This document shows, piece after piece, positions 40,001 through 46,600 of a stretch of 64,000 bases of DNA. Below the pieces are notes generated by a model. It was not told the DNA's origin. It ran no database searches and worked only from the letters and a program-made list of their open reading frames with translations. The DNA comes from Shewanella avicenniae (lineage in GTDB: Bacteria > Pseudomonadota > Gammaproteobacteria > Enterobacterales > Shewanellaceae), in the NCBI RefSeq assembly GCF_017354945.1, contig NZ_CP071503.1, forward strand, positions 2,046,001 through 2,110,000, given 5' to 3'. Numbering within the stretch: position 1 is the first letter of the stretch; the number at the start of each line of letters is the position of its first letter. The translations under genes were made by a program, and so were the position numbers.

Positions 40001-40213
40001 GTATTCCGCCCACTTCACCTGATACGCATCAAGCTTACCAGTAGTCGCAATCAGTATATCATCTAAGCTTCCAGCATCAGGATCGGCGACTCGAAACCGT
40101 TCAAGACTTCCATCAAGTAAAGCTTCATATATTAAGCCTGCTGCTATTTCATACTGCGGAACATACCCCAGCATTGCAGTACGTTCACCGTCACCTGAAT
40201 TAATATTTGACAC
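34067..40213 (-). CDS. Giant STAND NTPase with N-terminal QxK nuclease-like domain (Avs-type candidate)
   Basis: About 2048 residues from GTG 40213 (AAGGAG nine bases upstream); an open frame to 40246 lacks a spaced ribosome site. In numbering from 40246: the N-terminus has YEIAAGLIYEALLDG, then DDILIA (62-67) and DAYQVKWA (73-80). This D...QxK pattern belongs to the Cap4/DUF4297-type PD-(D/E)XK nuclease domain. The NTPase follows, with Walker A GSPGSGKST (307-315) and Walker B TTIIMVDGLDH (398-408). The remaining ~1500 residues look like helical repeats. This nuclease-NTPase-repeat plan is that of Avs antiphage proteins, which oligomerise on a phage protein and degrade DNA. The target cannot be read from sequence; no known Avs subtype is claimed. 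Confidence 0.75.
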   Translation of the reverse strand: MSNINSGDGERTAMLGYVPQYEIAAGLIYEALLDGSLERFRVADPDAGSLDDILIATTGKLDAYQVKWAEYTGTISYADFVRDSSTKQGDEKLSLFRQLSEGWKHLSTNNKDRIVKVHLLHKSVPSSSSKAQIPLGDTAPRHAHFQSFLKECWFDRRWCETGLDTVSACWQKALLDLQKRSKFNDDQFLNFIRNCELEFNYKRPADIPITNQGQARKQKDIEKIYNLLTKMAGGERRIIELSKDDMLDRLAWSHRFKHKFVHEFPIDRTYQEIEETVGSISDVLSQIKQGYVALLGSPGSGKSTTLTHTLKYKAGYKLVRYYAYVPDSTYQGRGEATTFLHDITLSLRNHGFRGESSGQPGSREEYLSLLGEQLQQAHDKWKNDGVTTIIMVDGLDHIQREQNPLQSLLSDLPLPNTVPDGVIFVLGSQTLELNDLSDTIKEHISHGSRTIVISPLTRTNVYAAINEWPGCSDLTDDNKKKIFEKSLGHPLSLVYLLQFITGGSGRSYDETIDEFPLYQGHIEQSYSVYWRQIESNQKLVDLLALLSRLRVPINTHVLEKWSDHSTIRAFISSAAHYFKKDSDVSWRFFHNSFRQFILDKTCRNLFGNFDDSKNIEYHKVLAKHCIQSSEDNDPMRWEAVYHLFNARQMQAVIDTGTQSYFRDQFFNLRNTSSLTDDIDAVLLSAKELNDPLAVVRCLLIESELRERRDALNEVDILDLLFSSEGVSSALSYIFDGELLRVSDSEALKFSKVLAENKFFNEAKRVFEAAEPLSYLSGGDAIDPHHGGAEDLKRWADVAHYFMPLSDLVSTIHQTKCEVDGVGSWSGNDEDLHARLMRRLVNGIYETKDEEKITELFYFLSEKRKLFDSLIDLCVTICINQYPLALIDTAFEAVIDWSENNDLDFSEKLLVTELDYRSNGNIEKTKEWFENFEQPKLYKYGVHGQWKNLSPFTDRIRLNRLRAALGQDVDPVKVVPNESEKKYTGNVLFERALVRFSSIWGRGWAGEKLLPSFIVQEIKPSFELLRKPYDQTRDWIGWYEFESAAVDYFNFAIRAAAQHGHDCILALADAFRKDWDKRYWPTGWRREIAFTLYKEGYSRDGLVDVLDQIEKEIPDFDDIHSKMSEYYELSIMWSTIGKPDRAASLLPKIFKGSFGIYHRKDRQFSHWVSWLGKLISQYPDLAYGEICRFSLALVDLEQSGNGRGTQEAGLDLITMTTRWNPGYGLKLLRWLFDHKGLDYAPGLTGLLSGMLDGSSPPLKEISVMTRKLLIPFEEYNPSDLPKKLVYRTCQSSDDGVTDEIGKLIASINIHLLPSNRYSWLEGVALGVREAGLDNSFYASMAISTPQKKHVTHEPSLILNTGEKLTEEETQLKINSPENLFQLLRNVKSVEYFRWMNLIQPFLKGMNVPQLEELYKLLKPVKPDNNVVSCIAGALSSHGEVDKANSLLEGLFDNSDAKGWDLHWDGGSRQSIFRALVEIDAKQWRPKALACLVDDYIGEYRYPSSLIWNLPEIVDILFEDKDILPIWKEIKEHAYLLDAFEQGAEKPPALLDDIGEKKDASLLIEFAFDMFDVAIPELGVMAHQAIVGLAKIKANWPEILRQVARRIDKIGLTQVKVVSLLSSLAKDFKEFVLQFEREISSLCASEDFSVRMIALDLSSRLEIEGWLPPRERSKLPLIYELELPEINNKKEAIPFSAIRPGETLPDVDDPIELLRPLMTEAKLVADMSNVSLENLAYRVCEFMKTLIPENEWNKQAEEIYRNWLEGIGLKLTYHRLRPKVAKLALSHVVCELLDAGRIPPQGVDLLRDIFKRSDELLLGLEPSIRPECIVVPKAKDRDIPHNHDEWLGDIERGITHFVDRINTEKQIIGELTTWSWLDWDLPTEVRISTVCHPEWNDGVEVTSPYAFFPSMIYWSAIEYPEITTTYEPSLVIYGTGSYIDHGGIEWLALNPSIGFSLGWSMSEEGLFRWVDQKGDTMVESIYWKDGSISRQPPKMDDICSNGWLVIASDEAVEKIREVIGEAIKVNAVIRSYGRNTYDPDITTIQQRINW

Positions 40214-40311
40214 TCTAATATGCTCCTTAAAAAGACGATGCCACACTTCCTTTTGATATTGGGAAAAATATACTTAACGAATATTAGTAGTCGGAGGGTG
40301 AACTGAATCGT

Positions 40312-40409
40312 CACTGTTCCAGTAGTCACTTTGTCGCATTACTAAAATTTGGTCAATTGGAAGCAAACAAAGTCAGCTGCACAGTACGCTGATAACTTAC
40401 AATGGGGCA
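40312..40409 (-). repeat. Intergenic repeat family 2, copy c (98 bp)
   Basis: Minus strand: CGATGCCCCATTGTAAG..., ending TTGACCAAATTTTAGTAATG, then GTGACTAC and CAGTG. The closest match is copy b. It separates the nuclease gene from the giant STAND gene, whose start is about 100 bases on. Confidence 0.7.
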
Positions 40410-40451
40410 TCGTGGAGTTACCGACCTTGGCTTGATACTTTTTATTTATCT

Positions 40452-41537
40452 CTATCTATGTTCCTTTTCATTAACCAAATCTAAAACAGCCATCATCTCA
40501 CCGACCACATCAGCATCATACTCCAGTGGCCAGCGCAAAATTCCGGAGTTATCTCTGCTGTTTTCCCAGAAGTCCACCGTCTTTCTTTGCAAAGCTTCCT
40601 GAAGATTACGGAACAGGTCTTCTTGTTTGTCCTTCTTAATATAGACCTGCACATACTGGAACTTACCTTCATTTTTAAGACCATTCATAGCTCTCGGTGT
40701 GGCAAAAAATATAACCTCAACACTGCTGCCTTCCAGCGAATAAGTAAAAGCTGGCAATGGCTTAAACCAGCTCGATTTGCGATGAGAAAAGGCACTACCG
40801 TAACGCTCTTCACACTGACGATAAATCTGGCTGTTAATGTCATTCAGGCTATCCGTTAACAACGTCCATGCCTTGCTGATTTCAACCATGTTTTCCAGAG
40901 CAAAGGCATAGTTAGGGTTCTTCCCTACCGTCATCGATAAATTCTCCAGGTGTAGTAAAAAATCTCTTAAAACAAAGACCCACTTATCAAGCGGCTTGAG
41001 AATAAAGCAAGAGTGCAGGTTCTCTGATACGGCTGTTTTCAGCTCATCAAATGAAATTCCTGCCCATCTGTGATTGGTCAGCGGATCATCAACTTGCCCG
41101 GAAGGTGATAACACCGCATACAACACGTCTTTACCGTTTTCAGCGCCAAGTTTGTCCCCGTAACGTTCGTATTCTTCAAACGGGTTCACCTGACTATGGT
41201 TGACCTTTGCTTCAATGATTAACAGGTATTCATCATACTCCAGAACCAGATCAAGACGTTTCCCCTGCTCTGTGGCCACCTCCCTGCTGGCACTGACCGG
41301 AAGCGAAGACTGAGAAAGCTCCCGATTCAACTTATTACTGATTAATCCAGCAATACTGTTACCGAAGAGGTTCCCCATACCATGTTGCTCTTCGCTGCTG
41401 CAGAAGAATGCCAGAACATCACTGGTAGGATTTTCGAAATGACCACGAGTACCAATGTCAAAAATGGTTTTCTCTTTCTCAGTAACCGGCAGGCTACGAA
41501 ATTTATCTAACAAAGCTTTGAGCTGTTCTACATCCAT
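40452..41537 (-). CDS. PD-(D/E)XK nuclease superfamily protein
   Basis: 361 residues from ATG 41537, preceded by AAGGAG at eight bases; an in-frame start at 41558 is less supported. An N-terminal helical part contains NPTSDVLAFFCSSEEQHG. The nuclease core is GKRLDLVLEYDEYLLIIEAKV, where the D and the E-x-K match the PD-(D/E)XK fold, and it is followed by QVNPFEEYERYGDKL. Proteins of this kind occur in defence islands and beside restriction genes. It is a lone gene between family-2 copies c and d, so partners are unclear. The substrate is unknown. Confidence 0.75.
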   Translation of the reverse strand: MDVEQLKALLDKFRSLPVTEKEKTIFDIGTRGHFENPTSDVLAFFCSSEEQHGMGNLFGNSIAGLISNKLNRELSQSSLPVSASREVATEQGKRLDLVLEYDEYLLIIEAKVNHSQVNPFEEYERYGDKLGAENGKDVLYAVLSPSGQVDDPLTNHRWAGISFDELKTAVSENLHSCFILKPLDKWVFVLRDFLLHLENLSMTVGKNPNYAFALENMVEISKAWTLLTDSLNDINSQIYRQCEERYGSAFSHRKSSWFKPLPAFTYSLEGSSVEVIFFATPRAMNGLKNEGKFQYVQVYIKKDKQEDLFRNLQEALQRKTVDFWENSRDNSGILRWPLEYDADVVGEMMAVLDLVNEKEHR

Positions 41538-41569
41538 TAACGACTCTCCTTCGGACATAGAGAAACATT

Positions 41570-41638
41570 ACTAAAATTTGGCCAACTTGAGACTACTAGA
41601 CATCACCATCTAGAAAACTTCCAGCTTGAAATGGGGCA
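41570..41638 (-). repeat. Intergenic repeat family 2, copy d
   Basis: Shares TGCCCCATTTCAAGC and GGCCAAATTTTAGTAATG with copy c, and again 69 bases separate the ACTAAAATTTGG and GGGGCA blocks. It directly abuts family-1 copy A. It lacks the GTGACTAC end, having been joined to the nuclease gene leader. Confidence 0.65.
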
Positions 41639-41650
41639 AATGACGTTTAG

Positions 41651-41749
41651 CCTCTTCCGCTGTGTAGGAGGAAATGTAACCAGCAATAGTCTGATTTACA
41701 ACAACATTACGTCACATAACCAAAAACACGATCTTGGGATTATCTTGGT
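41651..41749 (-). repeat. Intergenic repeat family 1, copy A (99 bp)
   Basis: On the minus strand it begins ACCAAGATAATCCCAAGATC and ends CCTCCTACACAGCGGAAGAGG. It starts 4 bases after the stop of the UDG-like gene. Four copies in this window have almost identical length and conserved ends. Confidence 0.75.
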
Positions 41750-41753
41750 GCGA

Positions 41754-42461
41754 CTACATACTATTTTGTCGCGCTTGAGCTTTCTTTTGATTATCCACGA
41801 TCCACTTAAACACATCGTGCTTATTGGTCGGGCTGTAGTAACTGAGGTGAGGAACGGCAGCAACGAATGTCGGATTACCATCAATCTCACAGTGGAACCC
41901 GCGGCAATTCCATTTCCCATGTGATGCTGGTTGAGGAGGCAATTCATCCCCCTTCAAAAATAAGGCCTTCAAGAACTCATAGGCCGAAACTTTTTGAACG
42001 CCATAAGTAAGGATTAAACTTGGCTGGACGATTTTCAAAATAGCCTCATGAACAGGCCAACATAGCCCCGCTAGCCCAAAGCACAGTTCATCAGAATTAC
42101 GAGATGTTTTGAATATGATATTGGATGCACAGACAGTTTTGGGGTTAACACCGATTCCCGCTAATAACGTTTTCACCCTCTTTTGGAGGGGAGCTTCACC
42201 TTCAGGTTGTCCCGGTTTCCAGCTTTCATCGCAGTATGAGTTCCTGTCACGCCTAAGCATCTGCTTAAGGTGACTTCTAATGGTATACGGAACATGTGTT
42301 TCTGGATTTTCTTGACCGCTACCACCGGGATTCAATCCTAAGAGGTAAACATCGCCTTTCTTAAGGGTTTCATGTGAGCTGTAAACAACCTCACCGATAT
42401 CGTCCAAAATGTGCTTAAGGACGTTTTCAGCGAAGCCAGGCAGTTGTTCCTTTTCAACCAT
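41754..42461 (-). CDS. Uracil-DNA-glycosylase-superfamily-like protein
   Basis: 235 residues. Near residue 40 is YLLGLNPGGSGQ, the usual water-activating-loop region of the UDG superfamily (GxNPG). ASNIIFKTSRN and QPSLILTYG lie mid-protein, and AAVPHLSYYSP near the C-terminus matches the leucine/HPS loop position. A base-excision role is possible, but diverged members in accessory islands often have other roles and may be inactive. The stop is immediately followed by family-1 copy A. No strong ribosome site precedes the ATG. Confidence 0.5.
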   Translation of the reverse strand: MVEKEQLPGFAENVLKHILDDIGEVVYSSHETLKKGDVYLLGLNPGGSGQENPETHVPYTIRSHLKQMLRRDRNSYCDESWKPGQPEGEAPLQKRVKTLLAGIGVNPKTVCASNIIFKTSRNSDELCFGLAGLCWPVHEAILKIVQPSLILTYGVQKVSAYEFLKALFLKGDELPPQPASHGKWNCRGFHCEIDGNPTFVAAVPHLSYYSPTNKHDVFKWIVDNQKKAQARQNSM

Positions 42462-42595
42462 GGGTGAACTAATCCGTAATCAAAGGTTGTTTTGCCTCTT
42501 CCACTATTTACAGTAGGAAATGCATTCTGCAATCAACAGATATCACCAACAGTCGTGAATTAGTAAACAGCACTAGCTATGCAATCTGAATTGAC

Positions 42596-42853
42596 TCAGC
42601 CTTTATGCAGCCATTTACCGCAATGATTGCACATAAATACCCTAGCCCAGCTATTTCTAGTGAATAGCCCCCAATTCCTTAGACTTTTAGATCCACATTG
42701 AGAACAAGATATACCATGCCCAGCTGAACAGTGAGGTTGATTCTTAAGATACTTTCTTACTGATGGTAGTAATATCCAACGAATAAATTTTGATAAATTC
42801 CACGCCATAAACAAAAGCCATAGACAAACAAAAACTATAAAAAAATTTTCCAA
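42596..42853 (-). CDS. Small membrane protein with zinc-ribbon-like cysteines
   Basis: 85 residues. One N-terminal membrane helix (FIVFVCLWLLFMAW) is followed by a soluble part with two CxxC pairs, CSQCGSKS and CNHCGKWLH, spaced 24 residues apart, as in a zinc ribbon. It looks like a membrane-tethered zinc protein. No family or role recognised. It is preceded on its strand by family-1 copy B and followed by the UDG-like gene. Confidence 0.6.
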   Translation of the reverse strand: MENFFIVFVCLWLLFMAWNLSKFIRWILLPSVRKYLKNQPHCSAGHGISCSQCGSKSLRNWGLFTRNSWARVFMCNHCGKWLHKG

Positions 42854-42884
42854 TTCTTGACTCCTTAGGAAAACTTACGTCTAA

Positions 42885-42983
42885 CCTCTTCCAATGTGTA
42901 GGAGAAAATGTAACCAGCAACAGACTGATTTACAACAACATTGCGTCACATTCCTAAAAACACGATCTTGGGATTATCTTGGT
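42885..42983 (-). repeat. Intergenic repeat family 1, copy B (99 bp)
   Basis: Very similar to copy A and of identical length: ACCAAGATAATCCCAAGATC at one end, CTCCTACACATTGGAAGAGG at the other. It begins 12 bases after the HNH gene stop and ends about 30 bases before the zinc-ribbon gene. Confidence 0.75.
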
Positions 42984-42994
42984 CATTACTGATC

Positions 42995-43753
42995 TTAATT
43001 GGTCATTTTTGCATGCACCTGATGAAACTGTTCGTTGTGCCCAGATAAAAATTGCATTGTTTCTTCTGGGAGAAAGCTCAGTTTTGCCTCAGGATCTATG
43101 CCTAATATCCCGTACAGATTCTCTAGTTCAGCTAAACTATGCAGCATGATCATTCCATGCTGGTTGAAGGATATAAGGTGGCGATCAAATAAATAATCAT
43201 AGTTAGTGGGTAGCAAGAGTCCGTTGTAACGCGAGACTTTCTGCGAGTCAGATGCTTGCGCCCATGGCTTGATATGAGAAGCGATGAGGTAATTTGCAGC
43301 TATCTCTATGCCGTCAATGGAACAACCTTCCCATAATAAGAAAAGATTTGCCTTAAACTCCGCCTGTTTTAGCCTGACTTTGACAATGGCCAATGCTTCA
43401 GCTGGTGACAAATTTGATTCAAATGGGAAATCTAAAACCTCAGAAATCTCACTGGCGAGTGGCAGGGCGAACTCATCTGCTAAATCATCGCAGTTGTAAT
43501 AATGGAAGTTGTCAAATATGTGTTTTAGGACCATAAATGCCGCTGTTTTAGCGGGCGTTTCAGTCCATTCAACACTGCAAAGCTTTCCTGAAGGTCCACA
43601 ACCTCGGCATTTTTCGTAAGTTGGACAAGATTTCAAACATCCGAATTTTTTAACGTTTTTGACTTTCCAATGCCACTCAACACCACCAGGGAATATTGAA
43701 TCCATGACAGGATGTACCCTCTCGGGGAAAACATCTTTAATCTTCGTAATCAT
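42995..43753 (-). CDS. HNH endonuclease-type protein (HNH_2-like)
   Basis: 252 residues. The C-terminal half has the HNH_2 pattern LIASHIKPWAQASDSQKVS, then NGLLLPTNYDYLFDRHLISF, with the His of SHIKPW, the N of NGLLL and the DxHLISF His all present. The N-terminus has a cysteine cluster, CLKSCPTYEKCRGCGPSGKL, which could bind zinc and recognise DNA. HNH_2 proteins are often stand-alone modification-dependent restriction enzymes. AAGGTG precedes the ATG. It is followed by family-1 copy B, which separates it from the next gene. Confidence 0.75.
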   Translation of the reverse strand: MITKIKDVFPERVHPVMDSIFPGGVEWHWKVKNVKKFGCLKSCPTYEKCRGCGPSGKLCSVEWTETPAKTAAFMVLKHIFDNFHYYNCDDLADEFALPLASEISEVLDFPFESNLSPAEALAIVKVRLKQAEFKANLFLLWEGCSIDGIEIAANYLIASHIKPWAQASDSQKVSRYNGLLLPTNYDYLFDRHLISFNQHGMIMLHSLAELENLYGILGIDPEAKLSFLPEETMQFLSGHNEQFHQVHAKMTN

Positions 43754-43783
43754 ATATTCACCTTAGTTCGAGCAATGTCTGTA

Positions 43784-44104
43784 TCACTTTAAGCATTGAA
43801 AAATTTTCGTGACTTTAACTCTAACACACCCACCATTATATGACTCTGCACAAGACTTCGAGACACCACCAAATGCCTCTGCCGATGAATAGCCCCAACC
43901 TCGACACTTCTTGGTCGCAATTAGATTTGCCTCTCTATCATCAGAAGGTACGGGATCTAAGATAGGACGATATTCATAGGCAACCGACACAGTTCCATTA
44001 GCATTACTTCCATCCGTTGCTGTCCAATGAACTGGTTTACTGGAACAAGCCAACAAACCAAAGAAAATGACAATATAAAAAACTTTTCTTGTTAATTGAG
44101 CCAT
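43784..44104 (-). CDS. YecR-like lipoprotein
   Basis: 106 residues. The lipobox GLLAC at about residue 20 ends a hydrophobic signal. The mature part has TATDGSNANGTVSVAYEY, then CRGWGYSSAEAFGG and a Cys-rich C-terminus (KSCAESYNGGCVRVKVTKIF, ending QC). This agrees with YecR-type lipoproteins, of unknown function and often linked to flagellar regulons. Its presence among nucleases is odd and may be passive cargo. It is 30 bases upstream of the HNH gene. Confidence 0.6.
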   Translation of the reverse strand: MAQLTRKVFYIVIFFGLLACSSKPVHWTATDGSNANGTVSVAYEYRPILDPVPSDDREANLIATKKCRGWGYSSAEAFGGVSKSCAESYNGGCVRVKVTKIFQCLK

Positions 44105-44211
44105 CCCTAGACCACCTCAAGTACAGCGCTAATTATTACCATTCAGGAATTTCGTATACACCGTGTTGCATTAGAGCCTTTCGCACCAAATGGTTGAAAC
44201 TGCTCGTTTTG

Positions 44212-44310
44212 CCTCTTCCCATGTGTAGGAGGAAACATAACCTGCAATAGCTTGACTCACAATGGCTTTATGACACATTGGTAAAATCATCATCTTGGGA
44301 TTATCTTGGT
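44212..44310 (-). repeat. Intergenic repeat family 1, copy C (99 bp)
   Basis: Same length and ends as copies A and B, with a more diverged middle. Here the acetyltransferase gene reads into the repeat and stops inside it, taking its last residues TKIIPR from ACCAAGATAATCCCAAGA. Confidence 0.7.
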
Positions 44311-44730
44311 CGCGAGCATCTCATCAGAACCAAGTATTTCAGTTAAACGCCGCACAGATATAGTCCAGCATTTATCCTCCATAGGCTCAAAACCTAGTCT
44401 ATGCGCGAATGCTGAAGAATTGGCGTTCGCACTCTCAATACCGATATTCTCATAGTCATAAATTTTTGCTTGTTCACATAAAAAAGCAAGGAGCCTAGTT
44501 CCATTGCCGCATCTGGTTTTCTTAAAATGAATGCGGGCAACTACAAATGTTTTTGGCTTCCACTCTCGGCTTGTAACTAGCCAACGGAAGTACAAATCAA
44601 ACTTAAATTTAAAGGCTGTTATTGTTTGATTTAGTGGTGATTTATGTGCAACTCGATGTTTATATTTGAACTGCGTCTTTAGGTAGACATTTAAATCTTC
44701 ACAGAAACGCTCAGAATCCAACTCACGCAT
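44290..44730 (-). CDS. GNAT-fold acetyltransferase-like protein
   Basis: 146 residues. The C-terminal two thirds match a GNAT core: FVVARIHFKKTRCGNGTRLL (beta 4 and the acetyl-CoA loop, here R-x-x-x-G-x-G-like), YENIGIESANANSSAFAHRLGFEPM (beta 5/alpha 4 with the typical S-x-x-x-x-x-x-LGF). The substrate is unknown. Some GNATs are toxins that acetylate tRNA, but no antitoxin is clear apart from the 63-aa neighbour. The C-terminus lies within repeat family 1. Confidence 0.6.
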   Translation of the reverse strand: MRELDSERFCEDLNVYLKTQFKYKHRVAHKSPLNQTITAFKFKFDLYFRWLVTSREWKPKTFVVARIHFKKTRCGNGTRLLAFLCEQAKIYDYENIGIESANANSSAFAHRLGFEPMEDKCWTISVRRLTEILGSDEMLATKIIPR

Positions 44731-44745
44731 ACGAATCTCTCAATA

Positions 44746-44937
44746 TTATTTCTTATTCGCTAACTCAGATGCGTAGCTCCTCAAGTGGACTAAAGTGGCA
44801 CTTCTTGGTTTCAACCCTCTTAGTTCCGTTTTTCTAATTTCACCATTTGGTAGATACACAGACAAAGTATCACCAAAGACGCTGTACTCAGCAGTAACAG
44901 TTACACCTTCAAATTCAATCGTAATTTCTTCGTTCAT
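44746..44937 (-). CDS. 63-residue protein of unknown function
   Basis: A small beta-rich protein, MNEEITIEFEGVTVTAEYSV, with YLPNGEIRKTELRG, and no cysteine. It lies 15 bases upstream of the acetyltransferase gene and 12 bases after the rejoined stop of the transposon-split gene, so the three look like an operon. No family recognised. Confidence 0.5.
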   Translation of the reverse strand: MNEEITIEFEGVTVTAEYSVFGDTLSVYLPNGEIRKTELRGLKPRSATLVHLRSYASELANKK

Positions 44938-45052
44938 CTATGAATCCCCTTATTCTTGTCCAGAGTCTACGGTTTTCTCACGTACTAAACGGACAATATA
45001 TTTTTGAGCCTTTTCATAGTTTAAGTAGTCAGAATCATACAAGGCGTAAACG

Positions 45053-46300
45053 CAGGGTGAGAGCATGAATGCTCAAATATCACCCAACGTCTTTAACCCT
45101 GCTGTTAGCACCTGTTCCAGATAATCCGTGCTACCGTGTGCACGCTTCTGTTTACGTGGAATACTGATTTTTCGAGTTGTTTCCGCTCGAAGCATATTCA
45201 GTGCTATCTTCCTTGCTCCAGATAAGACCTCCGCCGCATTGCCTCTATATATTTGGCATTGGTCTTCTTTCATCGACGCGTCCAACACCCAATGCAGGCT
45301 ATTTCCCCCCCCCAGTGGCTACTTACTGCATTGGCAAAACGGGCCTTGTTCAGTTCGGCTGAACTGCTGTAATAACGGTACTCAAGGGATTCATTATCGC
45401 TTTTCGTTCGACGATAGCTCAGTGCAACACCGATACTTTTAAGCCCTTTCCACTCTGGGAAAGCGTTGGCTAAGCTGCCGGCGTCCATAACACAATAGGC
45501 TCTGGCCTCGTTACGTCCATGCTGCTTCTCTAAGCAAAGCACTTCTTCGTTAATCTCACTGGAAAGAGCCTTACGAACGGCATCATGCAGCGCTTTTTGA
45601 TTACCTTTTACGGCAAGTAAATAATCACCACCGCGCTCAATAATTTGTTCAGTGATATCTGTCTGACATCCCATGGCATCTATTGATATCAGACAACCTT
45701 TAATATCCAACAGCGCCAGTAATGCGGGAATGGCGGTAATTTCATTCGACTTACTTTCGGTTTTAACTTGCCCTAGCACAACGTTATTTTCTGTTGCGAA
45801 GGCATTTACCATGTGGATGGCTGACAGTCTATCGTCGCGATTATATGAACCACATAACCGTTTACCATCTATCGCAATAAGCTGGCCATCTGATAACTCA
45901 ACAACAGACTTCATCCAGTCGATAAAGCTATGCTGAAACTGCTCGCTATCTATCCTTGATACGACGCGAGCAATAGTATCGTGAACAGGTAACCCATTCT
46001 TAAACAGGCCTTTTTCGGTGAACCAGTTAAAGTGAAGCTCACCAAAATCTTCGATATCTTCCCAGCCTTGAGCTCCAGCTATTGAGGCACAAACCACGAG
46101 GAATAAAATATCAGTGAATAGATGCTCGACTTTGGCTGATTGCCGAGGGTCTTCTATGGTACTAAAGAACTGTTGAAATGCACCGGAGTTCATCGGGCTC
46201 TCCACAAAAGAGAGCATAAGATCACAGCCCGTATGACCCGTCCAGCTCTTTGAGCGAATGTGACTCTAATAGCTCAAATTATGTTCGTGATCTTGCCCTG
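45053..46300 (-). mobile_element. ISAs1-family copy 1
   Basis: The right end is ...GTTCGTGATCTTGCCCTG; the left end CAGGGTGAGAGCATGAATGC is its imperfect inverted repeat. About 1248 bp. Its single transposase gene carries a frameshift. Confidence 0.8.
45073..46217 (-). pseudogene. ISAs1-family transposase with a frameshift in a G9 run
   Basis: The main frame (45270-46217) holds DPRQSAKVEHLFTDILFLVV, IDGKRLCGSYNR, VNAFATENNVVLGQ, SIDAMGCQTDITEQII and KGNQKALHDAV, the H-repeat/ISAs1 DDE transposase. It leaves the family sequence after AVSSHWGG. The rest, LDASMKEDQCQIYRG to the C-terminus, continues in another frame (45073-45288). The break coincides with nine C on the plus strand at 45305-45313. 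It is either a slippage mutation, a sequencing error or, less likely, programmed slippage. Copy 2 shows the undisturbed version, SHWAVENSLHWVLDVSLGED. Confidence 0.85.
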
Positions 46301-46600
46301 AGTGTAAAAGCTACCTTGTGAGTGCGACTTGTTAACTTACCCATACCTAATTCATTCGCATCAATACTATCCGTTTACAACAGCCCTTCAAAGAAAGAAT
46401 CTCAATCGAATGATAATAGAGCTAAAAAATTTGTGAATTTGACGAATGACTAGAATTTCACTAGTAAACACACCAAAAGTATCCTGTGACAATATTACAA
46501 ACTGTCCATAAATTACTAGCTAAAGAATTGTTAAATCTACACCAACAGTGTTTAGATTCATGCTCTAAACATATATAAGTTGGCGTAATAAAATGGCAAA

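Noticed and set aside
44290..44937. The GNAT-like gene and the 63-aa gene as a toxin-antitoxin pair of the TacAT type
   Set aside because: The small protein has no ribbon-helix-helix or other DNA-binding pattern, and it is beta-rich; the call would be guesswork.
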